DNA from: Pseudomonas sp. R-28-1W-6
Lineage (GTDB): Bacteria; Pseudomonadota; Gammaproteobacteria; Pseudomonadales; Pseudomonadaceae
Length of the DNA: 64,000 bases
Direction: 5' to 3'
Assembly: GCF_009799925.1 (NCBI RefSeq)
Contig: NZ_WELK01000011.1
Span: 1 to 64,000 of the forward strand
A program made the translations under genes and the position numbers. The stretch's first letter is position 1; the number at the start of each line of letters is the position of its first letter. The notes below the pieces were generated by a model that was given only the letters and a program-made list of their open reading frames with translations, searched no databases and had not been told where the DNA came from. Positions 1-7,415 of the stretch are shown in pieces.

Positions 1-54
1 GGACACCGCCCTTTCACGGCGGTAACAGGGGTTCGAGTCCCCTAGGGGACGCCA
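1..54 (+). tRNA. tRNA-Glu (TTC), 3' part only
   Basis: The window opens inside a tRNA. The anticodon arm (CCGCC-CTTTCAC-GGCGG) gives anticodon TTC. A T-arm with GGTTCGAGTCC follows, then the 3' acceptor strand ending in an encoded CCA at 52-54. The 5' acceptor and D arm lie outside the window. A strong hairpin terminator follows, so this is probably the last gene of a tRNA transcript. Confidence 0.93.
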
Positions 55-80
55 TTTTCTTTCCGCGTTTTGCGGGCTTC

Positions 81-115
81 AAGGGTCACTCTTACGGAGT
101 GGCCCTTTTGTTTTT
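81..115 (+). terminator. Intrinsic terminator after tRNA-Glu
   Basis: An 11-bp stem pairs AAGGGTCACTC (81-91) with GAGTGGCCCTT (97-107), allowing one G-T pair, over a five-base loop. A T-rich tract (106-115) follows. It sits 27 bases after the tRNA CCA end. Confidence 0.88.
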
Positions 116-176
116 CCGCCTCCGAAAAATCCTCCCCCTCGTGAACAGCCTGCCGACCAATGGTCGCATCTGCTGC

Positions 177-204
177 TTGCGGAAATTTATTATGAGCATA
201 ATAT
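177..204 (+). promoter_or_regulatory. Promoter and overlapping palindromic operator of the TetR gene
   Basis: A sigma-70-like pair TTGCGG (177-182) and TAATAT (199-204) is separated by 16 bp. A perfect palindrome, TATTATG-A/G-CATAATA (188-203), covers the -10 region. The half-site CATAATATTT recurs directly at 197-206 and 211-220. This is the expected layout for a self-repressing TetR gene; the assignment is inferred from position and symmetry. Confidence 0.6.
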
Positions 205-232
205 TTCAATCATAATATTTTTGGAGGCAGCC

Positions 233-772
233 ATGAGCGACAAGAAGGCCCAGACCCGCGAACGCATCCTTGCCGCCGCCAGCGCCGCGCTGATCCAGCG
301 CGGCCCGGCGGAGCCCAGTGTGGGCGAGGTGATGGGGGCGGCGGGGCTGACGGTGGGTGGCTTCTATGCCCACTTCGAGAGCAAGGATGCGCTGATGCTG
401 GAGGCTTTCCGCCAGCTGCTCGGCCGCCGTCGCAGCCTGCTCCAGCAGCTGGATGGCGATCTCTCGCCACAGGAACGACGCGCCCTGGTGGCGGCCTTCT
501 ACCTGTCGCGCAAGCACCGCGACAGCCAGGACGATGGCTGTCCGCTGCCCAGTTCGCTGGGGGAGCTGTCGCGCTTGCCGGACAGCTTTCGCGCCAGCCT
601 GGCCGAGCACATCGAGCTGATGACGGCCGAGCTGGCCGGCAGCCCGGAGGAGGCCGACAAGGTGCTGGCCGATCTGGCGCTGATGGTCGGCGGCCTGGCG
701 ATTGCCCGGGCCCTGGGCGATGGCGCGTTATCCGACCGAGTTCTGCGGGCCGCCAAGTCGGCGGTTGTCTGA
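233..772 (+). CDS. TetR/AcrR-family transcriptional regulator
   Basis: A 179-residue protein of typical TetR length. Residues about 28-48 form the helix-turn-helix, with the family-typical GLTVGGFYAHFESKDAL segment; the rest is a helical ligand-binding and dimer domain that gives no ligand away. ATG 233 is chosen because GGAGG at 223-227 is well spaced for it; an in-frame TTG at 221 overlaps that site. The promoter is overlaid by a palindrome, so autoregulation is likely. An alpha/beta hydrolase follows 44 bp downstream on the same strand and is the most likely co-regulated partner. From memory, the same pair sits next to the gltX-tRNA region in P. aeruginosa. The inducer is unknown. Confidence 0.9.
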   Translation: MSDKKAQTRERILAAASAALIQRGPAEPSVGEVMGAAGLTVGGFYAHFESKDALMLEAFRQLLGRRRSLLQQLDGDLSPQERRALVAAFYLSRKHRDSQDDGCPLPSSLGELSRLPDSFRASLAEHIELMTAELAGSPEEADKVLADLALMVGGLAIARALGDGALSDRVLRAAKSAVV

Positions 773-816
773 GGCAAGGTCCGGCAGCGCCGGACGTGAT
801 AGTGAGGAGAAGCGAT

Positions 817-1692
817 ATGAGCAGCCTGGGCTGGGTTCGTGGCTTCAATGCCACTGTGGGTCGTCTGGCACCCGAGCTGGTCGCCAGCAAGATGCACCGC
901 GCGTTTCTCACCCCGCGCGATCTGCCGCCGCGCGACTGGGAGTTGCCGCTGCTGGCCGAGGCTGAGCGCATCACCCTGCGCTTCGGCCTCTCTGCCCTGC
1001 GCTGGGGGCAGGGGCCGGCCGTGCTGCTGTTGCATGGCTGGGAAGGGCGACCGACGCAGTTCGCCAGCCTGATCCGCGTGCTGGTGCGTGCCGGCTACGG
1101 CGTGGTGGCGCTGGATGCCCCGGCCCACGGCCGTTCGCCGGGGCACGATGCGCATGTGGTGCTGTTTGCCCGGGCGCTGCTGGAGGCTGCCAGCGAGCTG
1201 CCGCCGCTGAAGGCGGTGATCGGCCATTCGATGGGCGGCGCCAGTGCGCTGCTGGCGACCCAGCTGGGCCTGCGCAGTGAAATGCTGGTGACCATCGCCG
1301 CGCCGGCGAAGATCCTCGGCGCGCTGCGCCGTTTCGCCCACTTCGTCGGCCTGCCGCGCCAGGCGCGGGCGCGCTTCGTGCGCATGGTCGAGCAGAGCGC
1401 CGGCATGCCGGCGGCGCAGATCGATGTGGAACGCTACGAGCTGGCTTTCCCCGGGCTGGTGGTGCATGCCGAGGATGATCCGCTGGTGCCTGTCGGCGAG
1501 GCGCAGAGCATCCACGCGGCCTGGTCGGCCAGTCGCCTGCTGCGCCTGCCCAGTGGCGGCCACAGCAAGCTGCTGGCCGACCCGCAGCTGGCCGAGGCGG
1601 TGCTGGAGCTGTTGGGCAGCGCCGACCCGTCGACCGGCCTGGCGCGCCGTGGCCTGGGCGCTGCGGATGGGGGCGCGGCGCTGGCCTCCTGA
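817..1692 (+). CDS. Alpha/beta-hydrolase fold protein
   Basis: A 291-residue soluble hydrolase with a complete visible triad: nucleophile elbow GHSMGG with Ser138, acid in AEDDPLVP (Asp220 or Asp221), and His249 in GGHSKL. The oxyanion region is LLLHGWEG near residue 70. Start ATG 817 is preceded by GAGGAG (804-809). No signal peptide is visible, so it should act in the cytoplasm. It lies directly after the TetR gene with no terminator between, which suggests that the regulator controls it. The substrate cannot be read from the sequence; lipase, esterase or haloperoxidase-like activities are all possible within the fold. Confidence 0.88.
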   Translation: MSSLGWVRGFNATVGRLAPELVASKMHRAFLTPRDLPPRDWELPLLAEAERITLRFGLSALRWGQGPAVLLLHGWEGRPTQFASLIRVLVRAGYGVVALDAPAHGRSPGHDAHVVLFARALLEAASELPPLKAVIGHSMGGASALLATQLGLRSEMLVTIAAPAKILGALRRFAHFVGLPRQARARFVRMVEQSAGMPAAQIDVERYELAFPGLVVHAEDDPLVPVGEAQSIHAAWSASRLLRLPSGGHSKLLADPQLAEAVLELLGSADPSTGLARRGLGAADGGAALAS

Positions 1693-1702
1693 CGAGTTCG
1701 TG

Positions 1703-1730
1703 CCCGGGCCGCCCGGCGTGGCGGCCCGGG
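1703..1730 (+). terminator. GC-rich hairpin after the hydrolase gene, no T tract
   Basis: A perfect 11-bp stem, CCCGGGCCGCC with GGCGGCCCGGG, spans a six-base loop. No run of T follows, so termination may be Rho-assisted or the hairpin may only stabilise the 3' end. Confidence 0.4.
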
Positions 1731-1798
1731 CGCGAGCCGCTTGGGGCGGCGGCCGAGATGGCGCATCATGGCGGCCTGTCCCGTGATGGCCCCCGTCC

Positions 1799-2482
1799 AT
1801 GAAAACCGTCGAGTTCCACGAATTTCCCGATCACCAGCAGTGTGTCCGCCAGCTGGCGGATGACCTGGTCGCGGTCCTGGGCCAGGCGTTGGCGCGACAG
1901 GTGCGGGCGACCCTGCTGCTGCCGGGTGGCAGCAGCCCGCAGCCGCTGTTACCGCTGTTGGCGCAGGCCGCGCTGGACTGGTCGTGCATCGACCTGACGC
2001 CGACCGACGAGCGCTGGGTCGCCGCGGATGCGGCGCAGAGCAACGTGCGCCTGCTGCGGTGCGGTCTGCCTCTGGCTCGGGTGCTCGATCCGCGCCAGGG
2101 TGCCACGCCCGAGCTGGCCGCTTTCGGCTGGCAGGAGTGGCTGCGGCCCCGGCTGCCATTTGCCGCGGTGCTGCTGGGCATGGGCGAAGACGGTCACTTC
2201 GCCTCGCTGTTCGCCGGCATGCCGGGGTTGGCCGCGGCCCTCGACGCAACGGCCGAGCCCGCCGCGCTGCCGGCCTGGGCGCCGAGCGAGCCGCGCCAGC
2301 GCCTGTCGCTGAATCTGTCGATGCTCTGTCGCAGTGGCTGGCTCGGCCTGCTGGCCTTCGGCGCGGCCAAACGTGAGCTGATCGAGCGGGTCGCCCGCGC
2401 TGATGCGCAGGGCCGCGAGCTGCCGCTGCATGCGCTGTACCACAACGGCCTGAGCCCCCTGCGCATCTACTGGGCGCCTTGA
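1799..2482 (+). CDS. pgl: 6-phosphogluconolactonase
   Basis: A 227-residue DevB-type enzyme that hydrolyses 6-phosphogluconolactone to 6-phosphogluconate. Family motifs are LLPGGSSPQPLLPLL near residue 42, the DERW segment near 63, and the active-site stretch GMGEDGHFASLFAG near 126-139. No convincing Shine-Dalgarno precedes ATG 1799. The product is the substrate of the edd product encoded 199 bp downstream, and eda completes the pathway to pyruvate and glyceraldehyde 3-phosphate. In other Pseudomonas pgl usually follows zwf (known layout); zwf and hexR are not seen here. This may be the only pgl copy or a second one. Confidence 0.9.
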   Translation: MKTVEFHEFPDHQQCVRQLADDLVAVLGQALARQVRATLLLPGGSSPQPLLPLLAQAALDWSCIDLTPTDERWVAADAAQSNVRLLRCGLPLARVLDPRQGATPELAAFGWQEWLRPRLPFAAVLLGMGEDGHFASLFAGMPGLAAALDATAEPAALPAWAPSEPRQRLSLNLSMLCRSGWLGLLAFGAAKRELIERVARADAQGRELPLHALYHNGLSPLRIYWAP

Positions 2483-2645
2483 ATCGGCGATGGTGGCGCG
2501 GGGTGCGCCGTGCACCCCGGGACAGCCTGCGGCTTTCTGTTGCGCAAGGCGCGCCCTGGGGGGCCGGCAATAACCGCCGGTGCATGGCTGGCGGTATGGC
2601 AAATGGCCCTGGCACAGGACGCCCCGAACCGGGGCTAAGTCGTTA

Positions 2646-2665
2646 CACTCTGGCTTATCAGAGTG
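2646..2665. promoter_or_regulatory. Inverted repeat in the edd leader
   Basis: CACTCT and AGAGTG form a perfect 6-bp inverted repeat over an 8-base loop, ending 16 bp before the edd start. A second short palindrome, GCCCCG-AAC-CGGGGC, lies at 2621-2635. The intergenic stretch also contains a CGGGGTGC/GCACCCCG hairpin at 2499-2519. None matches the HexR consensus. It could be an operator or an mRNA hairpin. Confidence 0.3.
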
Positions 2666-2681
2666 AAAAGCGGATGCCGTG

Positions 2682-4496
2682 ATGCTCAATGCCGTTGTCG
2701 AACAGGTTACCGCCGCCCTGGAACAGCGTTCGGCGGCGCGTCGCGCGCGCTATCTGGCGCGCCTGCAGGAGGCCGCGCAACGACCGCCGCGCCAGCATCT
2801 GGGCTGTTCCAACCTGGCTCATGCCCTGGCGGCGCAGACGGTGGATGACCGGCTGATCATGTGCCAGGGCGGCTCGGCGCATATCGCCATCGTCTCCAGC
2901 TACAACGACCTGCTCTCGGCCCACGCGCCGCTGCGCGACTACCCCGAGCGGCTCAAGCAGGCCCTGGCCCGCGTCGGCGCCACCGCGCAGTTCGCCGCCG
3001 GTGTGCCGGCCATGTGCGACGGCATCACCCAGGGCGAGGCGGGCATGCAGCTGTCGCTGTTCTCCCGTGACCTGATCGCCCAGGCCACGGCCATCGGCCT
3101 GACCCACGGCATCTTCGATGGCGCCCTCTATCTCGGGGTGTGCGACAAGATCGTCCCGGGCCTGCTGATCGGGGCCCTGCAGTTTGGTCATTTGCCGGCG
3201 GTGTTCGTGCCGGCCGGGCCCATGCATTCCGGTCTGGCCAACAAGGACAAAGCCGCCGTGCGCCAGCGCTATGTGCGCGGCGAGGTCGATCGCGACGAGC
3301 TGCTCGCCGCCGAGCTGGCCGCCTACCATGAGGCCGGCACCTGCACCTTCTATGGCACCGCCAACACCAACCAGTTGCTGATGGAGGCCATGGGCCTGCA
3401 CGTGCCGGGCAGCGCCTTCGTCCATCCCTACACGCCATTGCGCGATGCGCTGACCGACGAGGCCGCGCGCCTGGTGGCGCGCAACAGTCAGAAGGGCGAG
3501 CGCTACTTGCCGGTCGGCGAGCAGATCGACGCCCGCGTGCTGATCAACGCCGTAGTGGCCCTGCTGGCCAGCGGCGGTTCGACCAACCACGGCCTGCACC
3601 TGCCGGCCATCGCCCGGGCTGCCGGTTATGAATTGCTCTGGGAGGATTTCGCCGCATTGTCGCGGGTGGTGCCGTTGCTGGCGCGGGTCTATCCCAATGG
3701 CGCGGCCGACGTGAACCAGTTCCAGGCCGCCGGCGGGCCGGCCTGGATCATTCGCGAGCTGCTGGCGGCCGGTTTGATGCACGGCGATGTGGCCACCGCG
3801 GCCGGCACCGATCTGGCCGACTATGCCCGCGAGCCCTGGCTGGAGGAGGGGCGCCTGGCCTGGCGCAAATTGCCGGCGCAGAGCCCGGCACTGGATATCG
3901 TTCGCCCGGTGGCCGAGCCGTTCAGTCGCGAGGGCGGCTTCACCTTGCTCGAGGGCAATCTGGGCCGCGCCATGCTCAAGACCTCCGCCGTCGATCCGGC
4001 GCACTGGCAGGTGCGTGCCCCGGCGCGGGTGTTCGATAGCGAAGCCGCGGTGCAGGCCGCCTACCAGGCCGGCGAGCTGAGCGGCGACCTGGTGCTGGTG
4101 CTGCGTTTCCAGGGGCCGCGCGCCAACGGCATGCCCGAGCTGCACAAGCTGATGCCGCTGCTGGCCAACCTGCAGGCGGCCGGGCAGCGGGTGGCGCTGG
4201 TCACCGACGGGCGCCTGTCCGGTGCTTCCGGGCAGGTGCCGGCGGCGCTGCATGTCACCCCGGAAGCGGCGGCAGGTGGTGCCCTGGCCCGCCTGCAGGA
4301 CGGCGACATGCTTGAAGTGGATGCGCTGGCCGGTGTGCTGCGCGTCGAGTTGGCGCCGTCACAACTGGCAGCGCGTCCGCTGGCCGAGACGCCGAATGGG
4401 CTGGCTGCCGGCTACGGTCTTGAGCTGTTCGCCGCGCAGCGCCGCCTGGTCGGTGCGGCCGACCGTGGCGCAAGTATTTTCGATGAAGGGGACTGA
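2682..4496 (+). CDS. edd: Phosphogluconate dehydratase (Entner-Doudoroff)
   Basis: A 604-residue IlvD/Edd-family iron-sulfur dehydratase that converts 6-phosphogluconate to 2-keto-3-deoxy-6-phosphogluconate. Conserved blocks include IVSSYNDLLSAHAPL, GVPAMCDGITQGEAGM (Cys near residue 111), DGALYLGVCDKIVPG (Cys near 153), GTCTFYGTANTNQ (Cys near 220), SGGSTNH, and VTDGRLSGASG near the C-terminus. These are the cluster and substrate motifs of Edd rather than of IlvD. ATG 2682 is chosen; a GTG one codon earlier is also possible and neither has a strong Shine-Dalgarno. The stop is one base before eda, so translation is probably coupled. Confidence 0.92.
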   Translation: MLNAVVEQVTAALEQRSAARRARYLARLQEAAQRPPRQHLGCSNLAHALAAQTVDDRLIMCQGGSAHIAIVSSYNDLLSAHAPLRDYPERLKQALARVGATAQFAAGVPAMCDGITQGEAGMQLSLFSRDLIAQATAIGLTHGIFDGALYLGVCDKIVPGLLIGALQFGHLPAVFVPAGPMHSGLANKDKAAVRQRYVRGEVDRDELLAAELAAYHEAGTCTFYGTANTNQLLMEAMGLHVPGSAFVHPYTPLRDALTDEAARLVARNSQKGERYLPVGEQIDARVLINAVVALLASGGSTNHGLHLPAIARAAGYELLWEDFAALSRVVPLLARVYPNGAADVNQFQAAGGPAWIIRELLAAGLMHGDVATAAGTDLADYAREPWLEEGRLAWRKLPAQSPALDIVRPVAEPFSREGGFTLLEGNLGRAMLKTSAVDPAHWQVRAPARVFDSEAAVQAAYQAGELSGDLVLVLRFQGPRANGMPELHKLMPLLANLQAAGQRVALVTDGRLSGASGQVPAALHVTPEAAAGGALARLQDGDMLEVDALAGVLRVELAPSQLAARPLAETPNGLAAGYGLELFAAQRRLVGAADRGASIFDEGD

Positions 4497-4497
4497 C

Positions 4498-5148
4498 ATG
4501 AGCCTGACGATGGACAAGGTGTTGCAGCAGGCGCGCCCGGTGTTGCCGGTGCTGGTGATCGAGGATGTCGAACTGGCGGTGGACCTGGCCCGGGCCCTGC
4601 ACGCCGGCGGCATCAGCGTGCTCGAGGTGACCCTGCGCACCCCGCGCGCCCTGGATGCCCTGGCGGCGATCCGCCAGGCCCTGCCGGAGCTGCTGGTGGG
4701 CGCTGGCACGGTGATCCATGCCGAGCAGTTCCAGGAGGCCCGCGATGCCGGCGCGCAGTTCACCGTCAGCCCCGGCTGCACCGAGCGCCTGGCGGCGGCG
4801 GCGGACGATTCGGGGCTGCCCTACCTGCCGGCGGTGATGACCCCGTCCGAGGTGTTGCTGGCCCTGGAGTACGGCTATCGCTCGCTCAAGCTGTTCCCGG
4901 CCAACGGCGCGGCCAGCGTGAAGATGTTGAAAAGCTTCAAGGGGCCGTTCACCGGCATCCGTTTCTGCCCCACCGGCGGCATCACCGCCGACAACCTGCT
5001 GAGCTTCCTGCGCCTGCCCAACGTGGCCTGCGTCGGCGGTACCTGGATCGCCCCGGACAACCTGATCCGCGCCCGCGCCTGGGACCAGATCACCCAGCTG
5101 GCCAGCGAGGCCTGCGCCCTGGCCGCCAGCGTGGAGGTCAAGGCATGA
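4498..5148 (+). CDS. eda: KDPG / 4-hydroxy-2-oxoglutarate aldolase
   Basis: A 216-residue class I aldolase that splits 2-keto-3-deoxy-6-phosphogluconate into pyruvate and glyceraldehyde 3-phosphate. Visible motifs are LEVTLRTPRAL (catalytic Glu near 42), GAGTVI, FTVSPG, the Schiff-base lysine in SLKLFPANGA (about residue 131) and the phosphate loop FCPTGGIT. It starts two bases after the edd stop, and its own stop overlaps the next start (ATGA). From memory, P. aeruginosa has an eda-like gene at this locus without pgl-edd beside it; here the neighbours make the Entner-Doudoroff role clear. Confidence 0.93.
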   Translation: MSLTMDKVLQQARPVLPVLVIEDVELAVDLARALHAGGISVLEVTLRTPRALDALAAIRQALPELLVGAGTVIHAEQFQEARDAGAQFTVSPGCTERLAAAADDSGLPYLPAVMTPSEVLLALEYGYRSLKLFPANGAASVKMLKSFKGPFTGIRFCPTGGITADNLLSFLRLPNVACVGGTWIAPDNLIRARAWDQITQLASEACALAASVEVKA

Positions 5149-5588
5149 GCTGGGATCTGCCGACTCCCTTCGTCATCGACCTGCAGGTGGCCGCCGAGGA
5201 CATCGACGGCCTCGGCCACGCCAACAACGCGGTCTACGTCAGCTGGCTGGAGCGCTGCGCCTGGCGCCACTCGCAGAGCCTGGGCCTGGACCTGAGCGAG
5301 TACCGCCGCCTGGATCGGGCCATGGCCGTGCTGCGCCACGAGATCGACTACCTGGCCAGCGCCTACGAAGGCGAGGAACTGCAGATGGCCACCTGGATCG
5401 TCGAGTCCGACCAGCGCCTGAAGATGACCCGCCACTTCCAGCTGTGGCGCCCGGCCGATGCCAGCACCCTGCTGCGCGCGCAGACCACCTTCGTCTGCAT
5501 CGAGCTGTCCAGCGGCAAGCCCAAGCGCATGCCGGCCGAGTTCGTCGAGGGCTATGGCCAGGCGCTGCTGGAGCCCGCGGCGCCCTAG
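5145..5588 (+). CDS. YbgC/4HBT-type acyl-CoA thioesterase
   Basis: A 147-residue single hot-dog domain. Residues about 17-34 (EDIDGLGHANNAVYVSWLE) carry the 4-hydroxybenzoyl-CoA thioesterase signature GHxNNxxY that holds the active site. The four-base overlap with eda indicates translational coupling, although no metabolic link to the Entner-Doudoroff genes is obvious. The physiological thioester is unknown; small-chain acyl-CoA or acyl-ACP substrates are usual in the family. Confidence 0.85.
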   Translation: MSWDLPTPFVIDLQVAAEDIDGLGHANNAVYVSWLERCAWRHSQSLGLDLSEYRRLDRAMAVLRHEIDYLASAYEGEELQMATWIVESDQRLKMTRHFQLWRPADASTLLRAQTTFVCIELSSGKPKRMPAEFVEGYGQALLEPAAP

Positions 5589-5691
5589 CTGGCCGCCACT
5601 TGCAGAAAGCGCCGTGCGGTCAGCCGCGGCGCTATAAAGGCCCGGCGCCTGCCGTTACAATCGCCGCCCCGTTTTTTCCGAGAGTCCTGCC

Positions 5692-6681
5692 GTGCAAATT
5701 GCCCTGGCGCCCATGGAGGGCCTGGTCGACGAGATCCTTCGCGATGTGCTGACCCGGGTCGGCGGCATCGACTGGTGCGTGACCGAGTTCATCCGGGTCA
5801 GCGACCGCCTGCTGCCGGCCTCGCACTTCCGCAAGCTGGCGCCGGAGCTGCGCACCGGCGCGCGCACCGCCGCCGGCACGCCGCTGCGCGTGCAGCTGCT
5901 CGGCTCCGACCCGGTCTGCCTGGCGGAAAACGCCGCCTATGCCTGCGAGCTGGGCGCGCCGGTGATCGACCTCAACTTCGGCTGCCCGGCCAAGACGGTG
6001 AACAAGTCGCGCGGCGGCGCTGTGCTGCTCAAGGAGCCGGAGCTGCTCCACGCCATCCTCTGTGAAGTGCGCCGGGCGGTGCCGCGCGAGATCCCGGTGA
6101 CGGCCAAGATGCGCCTGGGCTTCGACAGCCCCGATGGCGCCCTCGACTGCGCACGGGCGCTGGCCGATGGCGGGGCGGGGCAGCTGGTGGTGCATGCGCG
6201 GACCAAGGTCGACGGCTACAAGCCGCCGGCCCACTGGGAGTGGGTGGCGCGGGTGCAGGACGCAGTGCGCGTGCCGGTGTATGCCAATGGCGAGGTGTGG
6301 AGCCTGGATGACTGGCGGCGTTGCCGCGAGGTCAGCGGCGTCGAGGACATCATGCTTGGCCGCGGCCTGGTGGCCCGCCCGGACCTGGCCCGGCAGATTG
6401 CCGCGGCGCGCGCCGGGCACAGCGTGGTACCGATGAGCTGGGACGAGCTGCTGCCGCTGCTGCGCGATTTCTGGCGGCAGGCGCGGTGCAAGATCGCCCC
6501 GCGCTACGCCCCGGGGCGCCTCAAGCAGTGGCTGGCCATGCTTACTCGCAGCTACCCGGAGGCGGTCACCCTGTTCGCCGCCATGCGCCGCGAGAATGAC
6601 TGCGAGCGGCTGGACCTGCTGCTGGCCGCTTCGGCTGGCGGCGAGCGGGGTGTTGGCGAGGTGGTTGCGCGGCTGTCCTGA
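5692..6681 (+). CDS. dusC: tRNA-dihydrouridine(16) synthase
   Basis: A 329-residue FMN enzyme that reduces uridine 16 in the tRNA D-loop. The N-terminus LAPMEGLVDEILRDVL with CVTEFIRV is the DusC subtype, not DusA or DusB. The TIM barrel carries the catalytic cysteine in NFGCPAKTVNKSRGGA (near residue 98), the FMN-binding VHARTK segment and GRGLVARPDL. Start is GTG 5692; there is no better in-frame ATG. It stands alone between eda-thioesterase and ibpA. Confidence 0.93.
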   Translation: MQIALAPMEGLVDEILRDVLTRVGGIDWCVTEFIRVSDRLLPASHFRKLAPELRTGARTAAGTPLRVQLLGSDPVCLAENAAYACELGAPVIDLNFGCPAKTVNKSRGGAVLLKEPELLHAILCEVRRAVPREIPVTAKMRLGFDSPDGALDCARALADGGAGQLVVHARTKVDGYKPPAHWEWVARVQDAVRVPVYANGEVWSLDDWRRCREVSGVEDIMLGRGLVARPDLARQIAAARAGHSVVPMSWDELLPLLRDFWRQARCKIAPRYAPGRLKQWLAMLTRSYPEAVTLFAAMRRENDCERLDLLLAASAGGERGVGEVVARLS

Positions 6682-6751
6682 GTGGTGGGGGGCTGCTGGC
6701 GTGCGTGGCGCTGAGGGCGGTCTGCCCGCCGGAGGGATGCAGCAACCACCC

Positions 6752-6779
6752 CTTGAATTTTTTTCCTGCGTCCACATCT
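6752..6779 (+). promoter_or_regulatory. Sigma-32 (heat-shock) promoter of ibpA
   Basis: CTTGAA at 6752-6757, a 14-bp spacer, and CCACATCT at 6772-6779 closely match the RpoH consensus CTTGAA-N12-15-CCCCATnT. The predicted start near 6786 gives a leader of about 60 bases that includes the thermometer. Confidence 0.85.
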
Positions 6780-6789
6780 GGGTGCTTGA

Positions 6790-6845
6790 GGGGCGCCGAA
6801 GTCGGGCCCCGGTCAATCCACTCGCTGAGATTCAGGAGACATGTC
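6790..6845 (+). ncRNA. ROSE-type RNA thermometer in the ibpA leader
   Basis: The 3' hairpin pairs CTC (6821-6823) with GAG (6836-6838) and CTG (6825-6827) with CAG (6833-6835). The single G at 6824 is left bulged, and the loop is AGATT. The Shine-Dalgarno AGGAG (6834-6838) is inside the stem. A bulged G opposite the Shine-Dalgarno strand is the hallmark of ROSE elements. An upstream hairpin, GGGGC/GCCCC (6790-6794 with 6806-6810), matches the multi-stem layout. Heat should open the weak 3' stem and allow translation. Confidence 0.75.
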
Positions 6846-7295
6846 ATGAGCACTGCTTTTTCCATGGCCCCGCTGCTGCGTCAATCGGTCGGTTTCGACC
6901 GTTTCAACGACCTGTTCGAATCGGCCCTGCGCAGTAACGAGACCGGCAGTTCCTACCCGCCCTACAACGTCGAGAAGCATGGCGACGACCACTACCGCAT
7001 CGTGGTCGCGGCGGCCGGGTTTCACGAAGAGGACTTGGAGCTGCAGGTCGAACGCGGGGTGCTGACCGTGAGCGGCGGCAAGCGCGAGCGCGGCGCGGAA
7101 GATGTGGTCTATCTGCACCAGGGCATCGCCCAGCGCGGCTTCAAGCTGTCGTTCCGCCTGGCCGACCATATCGAGGTACAGGCCGCCAGCCTGCGCAACG
7201 GTCTGCTGCACATCGACCTGCTGCGCGTGGTGCCGGAAGAGGCCAAGGCCAAGCGCATTCCGATCAATGCGTCGCAGCCGGCCTTGAACGGCTAA
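6846..7295 (+). CDS. ibpA: Small heat-shock protein of the Hsp20/IbpA family
   Basis: A 149-residue alpha-crystallin-domain chaperone that holds unfolding proteins for DnaK/ClpB. The crystallin domain covers residues about 38-130 (NVEKHGDDHYRIVVAAAGF, ELQVERGVLTVSGGKRER, the QRGFKLSFRLADHIEV strand). The C-terminal tail KRIPINA carries the I-x-I type anchor. ATG 6846 follows the AGGAG site embedded in the ROSE hairpin. Expression is predicted to be controlled twice, by a sigma-32 promoter and by the RNA thermometer. It is monocistronic, ending before a 15-bp hairpin. Confidence 0.96.
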   Translation: MSTAFSMAPLLRQSVGFDRFNDLFESALRSNETGSSYPPYNVEKHGDDHYRIVVAAAGFHEEDLELQVERGVLTVSGGKRERGAEDVVYLHQGIAQRGFKLSFRLADHIEVQAASLRNGLLHIDLLRVVPEEAKAKRIPINASQPALNG

Positions 7296-7340
7296 CCTCG
7301 GCGCCGCTGCGAAGCGGCGGCCTGCATCGACAGTTGAAGC

Positions 7341-7376
7341 ATGCACAAGGGCGCCGTATGGCGCCCTTGTGCATTT
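7341..7376. terminator. 15-bp perfect hairpin between convergent genes
   Basis: ATGCACAAGGGCGCC (7341-7355) pairs fully with GGCGCCCTTGTGCAT (7360-7374) over a GTAT loop. It lies between ibpA and the convergent GGDEF-EAL gene and can serve both directions. Only a short T run follows on the plus strand. A smaller hairpin (GCCGCT/AGCGGC) lies at 7303-7318. Confidence 0.7.
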
Positions 7377-7415
7377 GCCTCTTGGTCGGGCTCTCGGCAG
7401 CAGAACCGTACCGGC

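Noticed and set aside
2621..2665. HexR operator before edd
   Set aside because: The palindromes present do not fit the HexR consensus as I know it.
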